Below, piece by piece: positions 8,222 to 16,309 of a stretch of 64,000 nucleotides of DNA. The notes under the pieces are model-generated. The model was not told where the DNA came from. It did not search any database and saw only the letters and a list, made by a program, of their open reading frames with translations. Each line of letters opens with the position of its first letter. Position 1 is the stretch's first letter. This stretch comes from Catelliglobosispora koreensis DSM 44566 (GTDB lineage: Bacteria; Actinomycetota; Actinomycetes; Mycobacteriales; Micromonosporaceae): NCBI RefSeq assembly GCF_000379685.1, contig NZ_KB903254.1, positions 1 through 64,000 of the forward strand, read 5' to 3'. The translations under genes were made by a program, and so were the position numbers.

Positions 8222-9592
8222 ATGCAGCAACGACTCCTGGTGCCTTTCGCTGGCGACGGCTCGGGTTTGGAGGAGTTGACCTGGGGTCAGTGGTACGTAT
8301 GGGGCCTCATGGCTGACTTCGGGTCGATGCCGATGGTCGGCGGGGCGATGCGCCTGGAGAAAGGCACCACTGTCGATCACATCGTGCATTTGCTCTCGTT
8401 CATCGTCAGCCGCCATCAATCGCTGCGCACGCGCATCCGGGTGCAGCCCGATGGGACGCCGATGCAACTGGTCGCCGACGCCGGCGAGGTCGAGCTGGAA
8501 ATCATCGACACGCCCTTGGATGAGGATCCCGCCGAGGTCGCTGAGGCCGTGCGGCTGCGTTACAAGGAGACGCCCTTCGACATCGCCGAAGACTGGCCCG
8601 TGCGGATGGCCGTGATTCGCAAGGACGGCGTGCCCGATCACTTCGTAGCTATTTACTCCCATATGGCGATTGATGGATATGGTTTCGAAGCGTTGATCCG
8701 TGATCTGGCCAATTTGGACCGTTCTACCGGCGAGCACCTCGCTCCCGTTTCCGGGACGCAGCCGATGGAGCTCGCGCGCCAGCAACGCACGCCGGCCTCT
8801 CGGCGGCTAAACGACAACTCCATTCAGTACTGGGAGCGCGTGCTGCGAGGCAGTCCGGTGAACCCGTTCAACGGCCCGTATCCGGGGCAAGAGCCACGAT
8901 GGTGGGAGTGCACGTATGTCACGCACGCCGCCTATATCGCGACCAACGCCATCTCGGCGCGTACCAGGCTGCACACCGGCCCGGTTCTGCTGGCAGCCTA
9001 CGCGGTGGCCGTCGCCCGGGTGACCGGAATCAATCCCGTTCTGGTGCGCATCGTGGTGAGTAACAGATTTCGCCCGGGATTCGCCGATTCGGTCAGTGGC
9101 CTGGGCGAGCCGAGCCTCTGCCTGATCGATGTCAGGGACTGCACGTTCGACGAGGCCGTCACCCGCGCCTGGCATAGCCAGCTCAACGCCGCGAAGAACG
9201 GGTATTACGATCCGCGCGACATGTGGGCGCTACGGGACCGCATCGAAAAGGAACGCGGCTCCGAAATCGACTTCGGCTGGTATTTCAACGACGGAAGACG
9301 GGGAACGGCGCAGCCCATGGCCGAGACCACGCCGACCGAGGAACAGATGTGGGACGCACTCGCGCTGTCTCGCCTGTCGTGGGCGGTCAAGTCGAACTCG
9401 CCAGACTTCAAGGCCTACCTTGACATCAACCGCGAGCCAGACGCGATTAGCTACAACTTTCTGGCCGACACGCGGATCGTTTCGCTCCACGAGCAGATCG
9501 CCATCGTACGCGCCGTGGAAGAGATCCTGATGGCGGCGGCATTCGATCCCGGTTACATCGGGCTTCCTGGCCATGCGAAGCTGCACCGATGA
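8222..9592 (+). CDS. Stand-alone condensation-domain protein (NRPS C-domain superfamily)
   Basis: A 456-residue protein made of a single chloramphenicol-acetyltransferase-like condensation fold with no A or PCP domain. The catalytic motif HHxxxDG appears as SHMAIDGYG: the second His and the Asp-Gly are kept, the first His is Ser. Other C-domain signals are LTWGQWYVW near the N-terminus (C1-like) and SRHQSLRTRI (C2-like). The ATG at 8222 is chosen; an earlier in-frame TTG at 8192 cannot be excluded, and no strong ribosome site is seen. The next gene (Imm51-type) overlaps it by ATGA, so the two are co-translated. No other NRPS gene lies in the window. The role could be acyl or peptidyl transfer to an unknown acceptor. 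Confidence 0.8.
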   Translation: MQQRLLVPFAGDGSGLEELTWGQWYVWGLMADFGSMPMVGGAMRLEKGTTVDHIVHLLSFIVSRHQSLRTRIRVQPDGTPMQLVADAGEVELEIIDTPLDEDPAEVAEAVRLRYKETPFDIAEDWPVRMAVIRKDGVPDHFVAIYSHMAIDGYGFEALIRDLANLDRSTGEHLAPVSGTQPMELARQQRTPASRRLNDNSIQYWERVLRGSPVNPFNGPYPGQEPRWWECTYVTHAAYIATNAISARTRLHTGPVLLAAYAVAVARVTGINPVLVRIVVSNRFRPGFADSVSGLGEPSLCLIDVRDCTFDEAVTRAWHSQLNAAKNGYYDPRDMWALRDRIEKERGSEIDFGWYFNDGRRGTAQPMAETTPTEEQMWDALALSRLSWAVKSNSPDFKAYLDINREPDAISYNFLADTRIVSLHEQIAIVRAVEEILMAAAFDPGYIGLPGHAKLHR

Positions 9593-9927
9593 ATCCGCTT
9601 AAGGTAGTAGAGACTTCGCCTGGGAAGTATTCGCTTCTGCTTAACGCTGGCACCACACAGGTCGAACGCCTCATAGAGGACCTGGGACACGAACCCCACG
9701 GCTACTTCTGGGAAGGCGTCGCCCAGCTTCTCATCAGCACGGAAGCGCCGGGCCTCGAAGGACGTCTCAAGTTCGATCCAGAAAGCAGCATGTTCTGCGC
9801 CTACGGCGAAGACCTGCCAGCCCTTGAGGAACTTGGCACGCGAATGGCCGCGGTCGCGTCAAGCCCAGAGCGCATGCGGCAAATCGTCGCGCACGCGGAG
9901 GCGACCGGTTTCGTCTTCGACGACTAA
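9589..9927 (+). CDS. Imm51-like immunity protein
   Basis: A 112-residue soluble acidic protein whose ATG overlaps the stop of the condensation gene (ATGA at 9589). It has the pattern I associate with immunity family 51: LIEDLGHEPHGYFWEGVAQL, then FDPESSMFCAYGEDLPALEELGTRM, ending with ATGFVFDD. Imm51 proteins normally neutralise polymorphic or contact-dependent toxins and sit next to the toxin gene. Here the coupled partner is a condensation-type enzyme rather than a recognisable toxin, which is the odd part. No signal peptide or membrane segment is present. The family call rests on remembered consensus, not on a search. Confidence 0.7.
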   Translation: MNPLKVVETSPGKYSLLLNAGTTQVERLIEDLGHEPHGYFWEGVAQLLISTEAPGLEGRLKFDPESSMFCAYGEDLPALEELGTRMAAVASSPERMRQIVAHAEATGFVFDD

Positions 9928-9930
9928 CGG

Positions 9931-10947
9931 TCAGGCCGGGAACCGCTCGCGCAGAAGCCTTTGCACCGGCCACGCGCCGTCGGCGGTGTTCGAGATGACG
10001 GTGTAGGTGAAGCCAGGCGCTGGGTCATGCACGCTCATGAACGACACCCCGGCGTCCTGGCCCATCAGCATCACCCGGTCCCGCGACTCGTGCAGGAAAA
10101 ACCCGAGCCCGCAACGCATTGCCTCCCCCGGCACGTCGTTGTGCGGCCGCACCATCTCGGCGACCCATTTCGCTGGAAGCACCTTGCCAGCGAACAGAGC
10201 CCGCCAGAAGCCGCTCATGTCGGCCACGGTGGTGTATGCCCCGCCGTCGCCCACACCGCGCACTGGCAAATGGAAAACGTTGCTGCGCCAGCCGCCGTCC
10301 TTTGCCGGCACATAGCCGGTCGCGGTCCGGTCCGGCAGCTCGTCGGAGCGCAGGAACGCGGTGTCGCGCATCCCGGCCGGCTCGCAAACCCGCGCCCGCA
10401 CCAGGTCGTGATAGGACACTCCGCTGGCGCGCTCGGCGATTAACGCCAGCACCACATAGGCACTGTTGCAGTAGGAGAATCGTTCCCCTGGCGCGAACTT
10501 GGCCGGGAAACCTTCCAGGACTTTGAGATATTGCTCGGGTTCAGCGAGCTCCTGCATCGGCACCGAAAGCAGATAGTCGTTGACGTCCAGCTCTTCTTCA
10601 CTGTCCTCGTCGAGGTAATCCCCGATCCCGGACCGGTGCGCCAGCAGCTGCTCGACCGTCACCCGGTCATCGATCAGCGGCAGATCCTCCCGCAGCACCG
10701 ACCGTGCCGTGGTCGACAACTCCAGCACGCCTTGCTCGATCAGGCTCACCACCACGAGGGCCGTCAGCCCTTTCGCCCCGCTCGCGATCCCGAACCGGGT
10801 ATCGACCGTGTTCGGGATCTGATGTGCGCGATGAGCCAGGCCATAGGCCTTGGCGAACTCAACCTCACCGCCCCGGTCCACTGACACCACACCGGAGAAA
10901 CCGTGCTCAGCCGCTATCGCGTCGACAGCCTCAGACAGGGAGCTCAT
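9931..10947 (-). CDS. Serine hydrolase of beta-lactamase/class C family
   Basis: A 338-residue protein with no signal peptide. The catalytic SxxK is Ser56-Gly-Ala-Lys59 (FGIASGAKGLTAL), followed by the YxN motif (RFSYCNSAYVVLALI) and typical spacer motifs (LLAHRSGIGDYL, GGAYTTVADMSGFWRAL). These define the PF00144 group, which includes class C beta-lactamases, D-aminopeptidases, esterases and penicillin-binding-like proteins. The absence of an export signal argues against a classic beta-lactamase; an esterase or peptidase role is more likely. The gene converges on the Imm51-like gene with only 3 bases between stops, so both may share a termination region. Confidence 0.85.
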   Translation of the reverse strand: MSSLSEAVDAIAAEHGFSGVVSVDRGGEVEFAKAYGLAHRAHQIPNTVDTRFGIASGAKGLTALVVVSLIEQGVLELSTTARSVLREDLPLIDDRVTVEQLLAHRSGIGDYLDEDSEEELDVNDYLLSVPMQELAEPEQYLKVLEGFPAKFAPGERFSYCNSAYVVLALIAERASGVSYHDLVRARVCEPAGMRDTAFLRSDELPDRTATGYVPAKDGGWRSNVFHLPVRGVGDGGAYTTVADMSGFWRALFAGKVLPAKWVAEMVRPHNDVPGEAMRCGLGFFLHESRDRVMLMGQDAGVSFMSVHDPAPGFTYTVISNTADGAWPVQRLLRERFPA

Positions 10948-11077
10948 CGGCGCAGTCTACGGCCACCCGCGCCCCGCCCTCGACCGTATTTACCCTGACC
11001 GCTCCCGCCACTATCCGGACGAGTCCGAACAGCCAGAAGGCTTGTTGGCCGTATTTTCGCGGTGTTCCACTGCCAGC

Positions 11078-11596
11078 ATGCGAAGAATCTTTAGCCTCGG
11101 AATGATTGTCGCCACGCTGCTTTCCGGTGTTGTTGTTGGAGCACCGGCAGCGCACGCGGCGGACACCTACCGGTTGCAGTTCGCTCACTCCAGCAAGTGC
11201 CTGGACGTGCCCGGGAAGTCGAAAGACAACGGGGTGCAGCTCATCCAGTACACCTGTAACGGCGGGACCAACCAGAACTGGTACCTCGACTACGCGACGA
11301 CCCGCGACGGCATCAGCTACTACCGCATTCGCAATCAGAACAGTGGCAAATGTGTCAATGTCGCAGGCAACAGCAGCGCCGACGGCGCCCACATCATCCA
11401 ATGGACTTGCGGCGCCTACAACAACGAATACTTCGCGTTCGTCGCCAACGACGTCGTCGGCGATCCGTGGAGCTGGGTGATGGCATATCACAGCCGCAAG
11501 GTGCTAAACGTCCAGGGCGCGAGCACGGCCAACAGTGCGAAGGTCATCCAGTGGACTAAGTACTACCAGCACAACTCGTATCTTAAGTACTTCTAA
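11078..11596 (+). CDS. Small secreted ricin-B (CBM13) lectin
   Basis: A 172-residue protein. The ATG at 11078 begins a clean signal peptide (MRRIFSLGMIVATLLSGVVV, cleavage after AHA near residue 27). The rest is a single beta-trefoil of the ricin B type with three repeats: HSSKCLDVPGKSKDNGVQLI with NGGTNQNWYLD, NSGKCVNVAGNSSADGAHII with GAYNNEYFAF, and HSRKVLNVQGASTANSAKVI. The QxW signatures are QNW, then degenerate. It has no catalytic domain, so it probably binds sugar polymers outside the cell. A hairpin at 11616-11645 ends the unit. Confidence 0.85.
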   Translation: MRRIFSLGMIVATLLSGVVVGAPAAHAADTYRLQFAHSSKCLDVPGKSKDNGVQLIQYTCNGGTNQNWYLDYATTRDGISYYRIRNQNSGKCVNVAGNSSADGAHIIQWTCGAYNNEYFAFVANDVVGDPWSWVMAYHSRKVLNVQGASTANSAKVIQWTKYYQHNSYLKYF

Positions 11597-11615
11597 GCTT
11601 TCCATGACGGCTGGA

Positions 11616-11645
11616 GCCGGTGCTGCTTTGCCCGGCGGCACCGGC
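11616..11645 (+). terminator. Hairpin terminator after lectin gene
   Basis: GCCGGTGC (11616-11623) pairs with GCACCGGC (11638-11645) around a 14-base loop, 19 bases past the lectin stop and just before the convergent transposase end. Confidence 0.6.
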
Positions 11646-11668
11646 CCTGCTAGCCCGGGGCAGCGTGG

Positions 11669-12718
11669 CTACCGCCTGCTAGTGATGACCAGAAATGCCG
11701 CCGCGACCATGGCCAGCGTGATGTGGCGATACCACGCCTCGTAGCCACGGACCTGGTATTGGTCCAGTCCGGCCTGGCGCCTGGCAGCCAGCAGACATTG
11801 CTCGATCGCCTCGCGACTGCCGGCGACCCTAGCCAGTTCGGCGACCTTGGTCTGCACCGGTGCGAAGCAAACGTAGCCTGCTAGCTCGCGCGGCTCGCTG
11901 ATGCTGCGCCTGGCCAGCAACCAGTGGGCCCAGCCCGGCCGCCGAAGTTTGCGAATTTCAATTATTTTCCAGTCATGCCGATGTGTCCGGTGCGGCCGGC
12001 CTCTACCGCCGGCCCACGCGGACACGGTCATCTCGCGCGGCGGCATGGCCAGTACATGCGCGATTTCCTTGGTCTCCAACCACATCCGCAAACCCGAGTC
12101 GTGACCACACGACTCGTCATCGGTTACCCAACCGAACGGCACCCGGGTCTTGATCGCGCGATCGATCATCTTCTGGGCGAGCGCCGGTTTGGTGGCGAAC
12201 GCCGTCTCGTCGGCGATCCCAGCGATGCGGCGGCGGTGACGATCGGTCGCCCATTCCTTGGGCAGGAACAATTCTCGGTCCACTAGGGAAGGCTTATGAC
12301 TTGTCTCATAGGCAAGAAACACTCCGGTTTGGACATTCTCCATCCGGTTGGTGGTACGCGAGTACTGCCTGGAGACACCCGCGGATTTGTTGCCTTTCTT
12401 TAGAAACTGGGCTTCGCCAACAATCAGCACGGCATCACGGGTGCCGGCGAGTGCCTCCACGAGGACCGCACGCAGATCGTCACGCACACCGTCACAATCC
12501 CAGGCGTAGAAGTTTAGTAACCGCTGCATACGCTCAGGCCCCGCATCGCCGGCGGCCTCCGCAAGCGTCCAGCTGTTCTTGCGACGCGCCTCGCCCAGCA
12601 GGCCGAACACGTAAGCACGCATCTGGCGCCGCGACTCCACTCTGGGAAACCTTGCCGCAAAACGGCTCACGTATGCGGCGAACGCCGCGGATGGCTTAGA
12701 AGTCTTATCTACCAACAT
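11669..12718 (-). pseudogene. IS701-family transposase with damaged catalytic site
   Basis: A 349-residue ORF with clear IS701 signatures: RRQMRAYVFGLLGEARRKNS, LLNFYAWDCDGVRDDL, FLKKGNKSAGVSRQYS, RMENVQTGVFLAYE and AWYRHITLAMVA near the end. In active relatives the first catalytic Asp lies in a VVDETGF-type motif; here it reads IVGEAQFLKKG, so Asp is replaced by Gly (GGC at about 12424). The second region WVTDDESCGHD keeps acidic residues. The protein is also shorter than the roughly 400 residues usual for the family. I could not find terminal inverted repeats or target duplications by eye. It is best read as a dead, or less likely domesticated, insertion sequence gene. Confidence 0.75.
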
Positions 12719-12897
12719 ACCTATCCAGGTAGCACGCAGAAAACCGAATGTTACGACCTGTCGTTGCAGGATCGCCTAGAGCGGATTCGCTTGCAGCTGA
12801 ACGTGATCCGCCTAACACTTGAGCCAGGAGGGCAATCCGCCGTGGGCGGCGGCCAACGGGGGCAGACCGTCGCGGCGATATCAAACGGGGAGCAGTC

Positions 12898-14319
12898 ATG
12901 CAAACGAGCGTGCTTGCAGGAAGCGGTCAAACGATCAGTGAGGATGGGCAGCTTCCGTTCCGGGCCGCCGGCTCAGAGTCAGACGCTGAAGGCGAGGAGG
13001 AGTCGGGTTCGGTAAGTGAAGTCTACGAATCTGATCCCGAGGCGCTGGAGGCACACGAAGAGGCCAATAACGAAGGCGGAGAAGGCGGCGAGGAGTTCTT
13101 CGAGGCCAGCCCGGAGGCGCTCGCCCAGCCCGAGTCCGGGGAGAGCGCGGCCGGCGACCTTGTCGGCGAAGGCCTCGAACTCACCGACAGCAGTGAGTCC
13201 AGCGCCGACGGCGGTGAAGCCGAAGAGATGTTGCCTGAGGCGGGTTCCGCCCTCGGCGGCCAGGAGTTCATTCCGCTCCTGGTGGGCTTGGCCGCGAAGG
13301 TCGGCCCGATGCTGCTGTCAAGCGCCGGCCCGGCGCTCGCCCGCGCGGTCATGGGCAAGCTGAGTCCGAAAGCCAAGCGGCTGCTGGCTAAGAAACGCCC
13401 AGGCGGCGACATGGTGTCGGTGCTGCAAAAGCTAATGGCTCAGGCAGCCAAGCGGCAGGAGTCCGAGGAGGAGGCCACACCGGTCGACGAAGCTCTGGTC
13501 GAGGAGATGACCGCCACCATTGAGGTCATCATCGGCACGGACGACCGGATCCGCATCAAGAACACGGTCAAGGTGCCCTGGCGTCGTTACTGCGCCTTGC
13601 GCATCGAGTTCCCGACGGGCGCGGTTTACCGCGGCACTGGATTCTTCATCGGCGACCGGGTCCTCGCCACCGCTGGCCACTGCGTCTACATGCACAGCCA
13701 GGGCGGCTGGGCTCGCCGCATCCAGGTCATCCCGGCCTGCAACGGCAGCCAGAAGCCATTCGGCGCCGCCTACGCCACGTCATTCAAGTCCACGGTCGGG
13801 TGGACGAAGAGCAAGACGGCCGCGGCCGACTACGGCGCGATCATCCTGCCCAGCAACGCGTTTCCCGGACAGAAGTTCGGCAAGTTCGCTTTGAGGGCCT
13901 TCGCGTCGAACGCACTGCTGGCAGTGCCGGCCGTGGTCGCTGGTTACCCCGGCGACAAGCCGTTCGCGGAAATGTGGGGCATGAAGCGGAAGATCAAGGC
14001 GGCGACAGCGCTCAACCTTGTCTACGACATCGACACGATGGGCGGGCAAAGTGGTGCGCCGGTCTACATCAGACAAGGCGGCAAGCGTTTCGTCGTGGGC
14101 ATCCACAACTACGGCGCTTCCACCGGGAACTCGGCGACGCGCGTGACGCCAGCGGTGATCGCGAACTTCAAGAAATGGGGAGCGATCGGCGCGACGCCAA
14201 CTCCGCCGCCTACGAGCACGGCAGCGCCAGCAACGTCGTCCAAAATGGCGCAGGCTTCCCAGACTCCGGCCATGGCCGGTGGGATAGCTATCGCGACCGG
14301 CGACGAACTGGATATGTGA
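12898..14319 (+). CDS. Trypsin-like serine protease with long acidic N-terminus and no signal peptide
   Basis: A 473-residue protein starting at ATG 12898 after GGGGAG. Residues 1-110 are highly acidic and Ser/Glu-rich, followed by an Ala/Gly/Leu-rich possibly membrane-active helix region (about 120-160, FIPLLVGLAAKVGPML). The C-terminal half is a chymotrypsin/V8-like protease with the complete triad: His261 in LATAGHCVY, Asp311 in AADYGAIIL, Ser385 in MGGQSGAPVY. The tail is Thr/Pro/Ala-rich. Lack of a Sec or Tat signal is unusual for this class. The small gene at 14392-14670 follows on the same strand, with a hairpin between. A cytoplasmic, non-classically released or cell-death-type protease are all possible. 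Confidence 0.8.
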   Translation: MQTSVLAGSGQTISEDGQLPFRAAGSESDAEGEEESGSVSEVYESDPEALEAHEEANNEGGEGGEEFFEASPEALAQPESGESAAGDLVGEGLELTDSSESSADGGEAEEMLPEAGSALGGQEFIPLLVGLAAKVGPMLLSSAGPALARAVMGKLSPKAKRLLAKKRPGGDMVSVLQKLMAQAAKRQESEEEATPVDEALVEEMTATIEVIIGTDDRIRIKNTVKVPWRRYCALRIEFPTGAVYRGTGFFIGDRVLATAGHCVYMHSQGGWARRIQVIPACNGSQKPFGAAYATSFKSTVGWTKSKTAAADYGAIILPSNAFPGQKFGKFALRAFASNALLAVPAVVAGYPGDKPFAEMWGMKRKIKAATALNLVYDIDTMGGQSGAPVYIRQGGKRFVVGIHNYGASTGNSATRVTPAVIANFKKWGAIGATPTPPPTSTAAPATSSKMAQASQTPAMAGGIAIATGDELDM

Positions 14320-14333
14320 CAACCAACTGAATA

Positions 14334-14366
14334 GGTCTGCCGCGCCCACCCGGTGCGCGGCAGACC
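14334..14366 (+). terminator. Hairpin between protease and downstream small gene
   Basis: A 12-bp inverted repeat GGTCTGCCGCGC (14334-14345) and GCGCGGCAGACC (14355-14366) starts 15 bases past the protease stop. It may terminate or attenuate transcription into the next gene. Confidence 0.6.
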
Positions 14367-14391
14367 GCCAACCGCCTTGGAGGTGGTAGCG

Positions 14392-14670
14392 ATGAAAGGC
14401 AAGCTACGAGGAAAGGTTGTCGACGGAACAGGTCATGGAGTCGCCGAGGCAACGGTCGTCATCGTGAAGGCACCCGGGCCGGTCCCCGACATCGCCGCGG
14501 TGAGCGACGAAAGCGGCCGCTTCTCCTTCGGAGAGATGCAGGCCGGGCGCTACCGGCTCAAGGCGCAAGGACCGGACAGCAGCGAAGGTGAGGACGACGT
14601 CACGGTGCCGCCGGAGCGCGCCCTTATCACGCTCGGCGAACCGCCTGACGACACTGCCCAGGCGGAATAA
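14392..14670 (+). CDS. Small carboxypeptidase-regulatory-like (beta-sandwich) protein
   Basis: A 92-residue protein from ATG 14392, preceded by GGAGGT. Nearly the whole length is one carboxypeptidase-regulatory-like/CNA-B-type beta-sandwich: GKLRGKVVDGTGHGVAEATV, VSDESGRFSFGEMQAGRYRL, and a short acidic tail. It has no signal peptide, matching the leaderless protease upstream, which suggests that the two act in the same compartment. Such a module could present or hold the protease on a complex; no enzymatic role is expected. A hairpin follows its stop. Confidence 0.75.
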   Translation: MKGKLRGKVVDGTGHGVAEATVVIVKAPGPVPDIAAVSDESGRFSFGEMQAGRYRLKAQGPDSSEGEDDVTVPPERALITLGEPPDDTAQAE

Positions 14671-14675
14671 CAGCA

Positions 14676-14693
14676 CCGCCGCGTGTGCGGCGG
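14676..14693 (+). terminator. Hairpin after small beta-sandwich gene
   Basis: CCGCCGC (14676-14682) pairs with GCGGCGG (14687-14693) around GTGT, 5 bases past the stop codon. Confidence 0.55.
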
Positions 14694-14792
14694 CGGCGGC
14701 GGCGCTGTAGCGGATCTGTAGACGGTTTGGAAGATCGCGGCTTAGGTTGCGGCGAATCCCTACCCCTGAGTCTCCAGATGAGGAGATCCGCC

Positions 14793-15749
14793 GTGAACAG
14801 GTCCATGAAACATCCGGCCCGATGGGCGCTCGCCGCGACGATCGCCACGGTCGGGATACTGGTGCCGGCTGCTCCCGCGCACGCGGCGACGCACAAGTCT
14901 CCGTTTGACTGTGGCAAGACGTTTTATGCCAACAACTGGAGTCCGGGTCACAGCCCGTCGGGTTCCCTCGACTGGCAGAACTACGGCTCCGATGCGATCA
15001 ACGGGGAGAACGTCCGGGCCACCGCGGCCGGCACCGCCTACTTCTACAACGCGGGCTCGACCAGCTATGGCCGTTGGGTCGAGATCGTGCACTCCGATGG
15101 CACGAAGACCCGCTACGCGCACCTGGCCACACAGGTTCGGTTGCCAGGCCAGAGCATGCCGGTCAGCCAAGGCACCGTGATCGGCACGGTCGGCTCGACC
15201 GGCGGCTCCTCTGCCCCGCATCTGCATTACGAGCAGCGCAGCTCCGGCGGCACGGTGCACACCAGCCCCACCGTGGACGGCGTGACCATCTCGCTCGGCC
15301 AGAAGAAGGCAGTGACCAGCAGCAACGCGTGTGTAGCGGCATGGACCCAGACGGTCGACAACGCCACCTCGGGCCGCTTCACCGCCTCGGCGAACTGGGG
15401 CACCTCCACGTATTCGGCCGAACGTTACGGTGCCGACTACCGCTATGCGAGCCCCATCACGGAGTCAGACAGTGCCTGGTACAAGTTCGACATCCCGGCA
15501 ACCGATCAATACAAAGTGGACGTCTGGTACCCGGCACTGCCCGGTTACAGCTCCGCCGCTCCACACGTCATCGTCACCAGCAGCGGTAGCCAGACGGTCA
15601 TCGTCGACCAACGCGTCAACGGTGGCGGATGGGTAACGCTGGGCACCTTCACCCTGGCCGCCGGCGATTACAACGCGGTCGCGGTCAGCCGCTGGACGGC
15701 GGGCACCGGCCTGGTCATCGCCGACGCTGTCAGGCTGACACAGGTCTAA
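14793..15749 (+). CDS. Secreted M23 (LytM-type) peptidase with golvesin-like C-terminal domain
   Basis: A GTG at 14793 is preferred because AGGAG lies 8 bases upstream (ATG 14778 is the alternative). A signal peptide (WALAATIATVGILVPAAPAHA) leads to a Gly-Gly-endopeptidase-like M23 domain: HSPSGSLDWQNYG (zinc His and Asp), VEIVHSDGTKTRYAHLA, and the HxH motif in APHLHYEQ. Residues after about 190 form a roughly 125-residue golvesin C-terminal-like beta domain (SAWYKFDIPATDQYKVDVWY, VTLGTFTLAAGDYNAVAV), often a glycan- or wall-binding module. It likely cuts peptidoglycan cross-bridges of its own or competing cells. A strong hairpin follows. Confidence 0.85.
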   Translation: MNRSMKHPARWALAATIATVGILVPAAPAHAATHKSPFDCGKTFYANNWSPGHSPSGSLDWQNYGSDAINGENVRATAAGTAYFYNAGSTSYGRWVEIVHSDGTKTRYAHLATQVRLPGQSMPVSQGTVIGTVGSTGGSSAPHLHYEQRSSGGTVHTSPTVDGVTISLGQKKAVTSSNACVAAWTQTVDNATSGRFTASANWGTSTYSAERYGADYRYASPITESDSAWYKFDIPATDQYKVDVWYPALPGYSSAAPHVIVTSSGSQTVIVDQRVNGGGWVTLGTFTLAAGDYNAVAVSRWTAGTGLVIADAVRLTQV

Positions 15750-15764
15750 ACTGGGCAGAATAAT

Positions 15765-15799
15765 GCCTCCGCACCGCGATGACATCGCCGTGCGGAGGC
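15765..15799. terminator. Bidirectional terminator between convergent genes
   Basis: GCCTCCGCAC (15765-15774) and GTGCGGAGGC (15790-15799) pair perfectly; the interior GCGATG/CATCGC also pairs apart from a C-C mismatch. It lies between the M23 peptidase and the YdeI-like gene, which converge. Confidence 0.75.
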
Positions 15800-15812
15800 T
15801 TGCTCTGTGGTG

Positions 15813-16247
15813 TCAGCCCCGCAGCGTGGCGATGGCCTTCTCGATACGCCGTTGGCGCGTCTCGGGTTTCTTCGCGCTCTCGATGGCGTGCACATGCTCG
15901 CGCTTGTGGCTGAACGAAAGGCTGTCGTAGGCGGCGCGGGCGACCGGGTCGGCGTCCAGAGCCTGAGCGAAGTCGGCGGGCTCGACCACGACGCGCGGTT
16001 CGGCGTCGAGCTCTAGTTCGACCTCGACCTCCTCGCCGATCTCGACACCGGCGGCTTTCCGGTTGGCGTGGCTGAGACCGAGCAGGTGGCGGCCGCGCAT
16101 GATGGCGACCCGGCTCTTCCAGGAATGCCCGTTGACCGTGATGGTGACTGGCGGCCGCGCGCCCCCACCGAGCTTCTCCACGACCTCGGGCGGAACTTCC
16201 AGCCCGCGCATGGGTTCTGGTGGCTCGACGATGGTGCGAAACTTCAC
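15813..16247 (-). CDS. DUF1905/YdeI-type (OmpD-associated) protein
   Basis: A 144-residue soluble protein. The N-terminal 90 residues are a DUF1905 domain (VPPEVVEKLGGGARPPVTITV, GRHLLGLSHANRKAAGVEIG, EVEVELELD). The C-terminus is the YdeI/OmpD-associated helical segment (SLSFSHKREHVHAIESAKKPETRQRRIEKA). These proteins are common in soil bacteria; one group was linked to bacteriocin resistance, but the molecular function is unknown. It is a single gene, divergent from the phosphotransferase-like gene. Confidence 0.85.
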   Translation of the reverse strand: MKFRTIVEPPEPMRGLEVPPEVVEKLGGGARPPVTITVNGHSWKSRVAIMRGRHLLGLSHANRKAAGVEIGEEVEVELELDAEPRVVVEPADFAQALDADPVARAAYDSLSFSHKREHVHAIESAKKPETRQRRIEKAIATLRG

Positions 16248-16309
16248 TGCGTGCTCCTTGTCAATTGGTGCGGGACTCCTTGATCACGCTACCGCCGGTA
16301 CGCCGTAAA

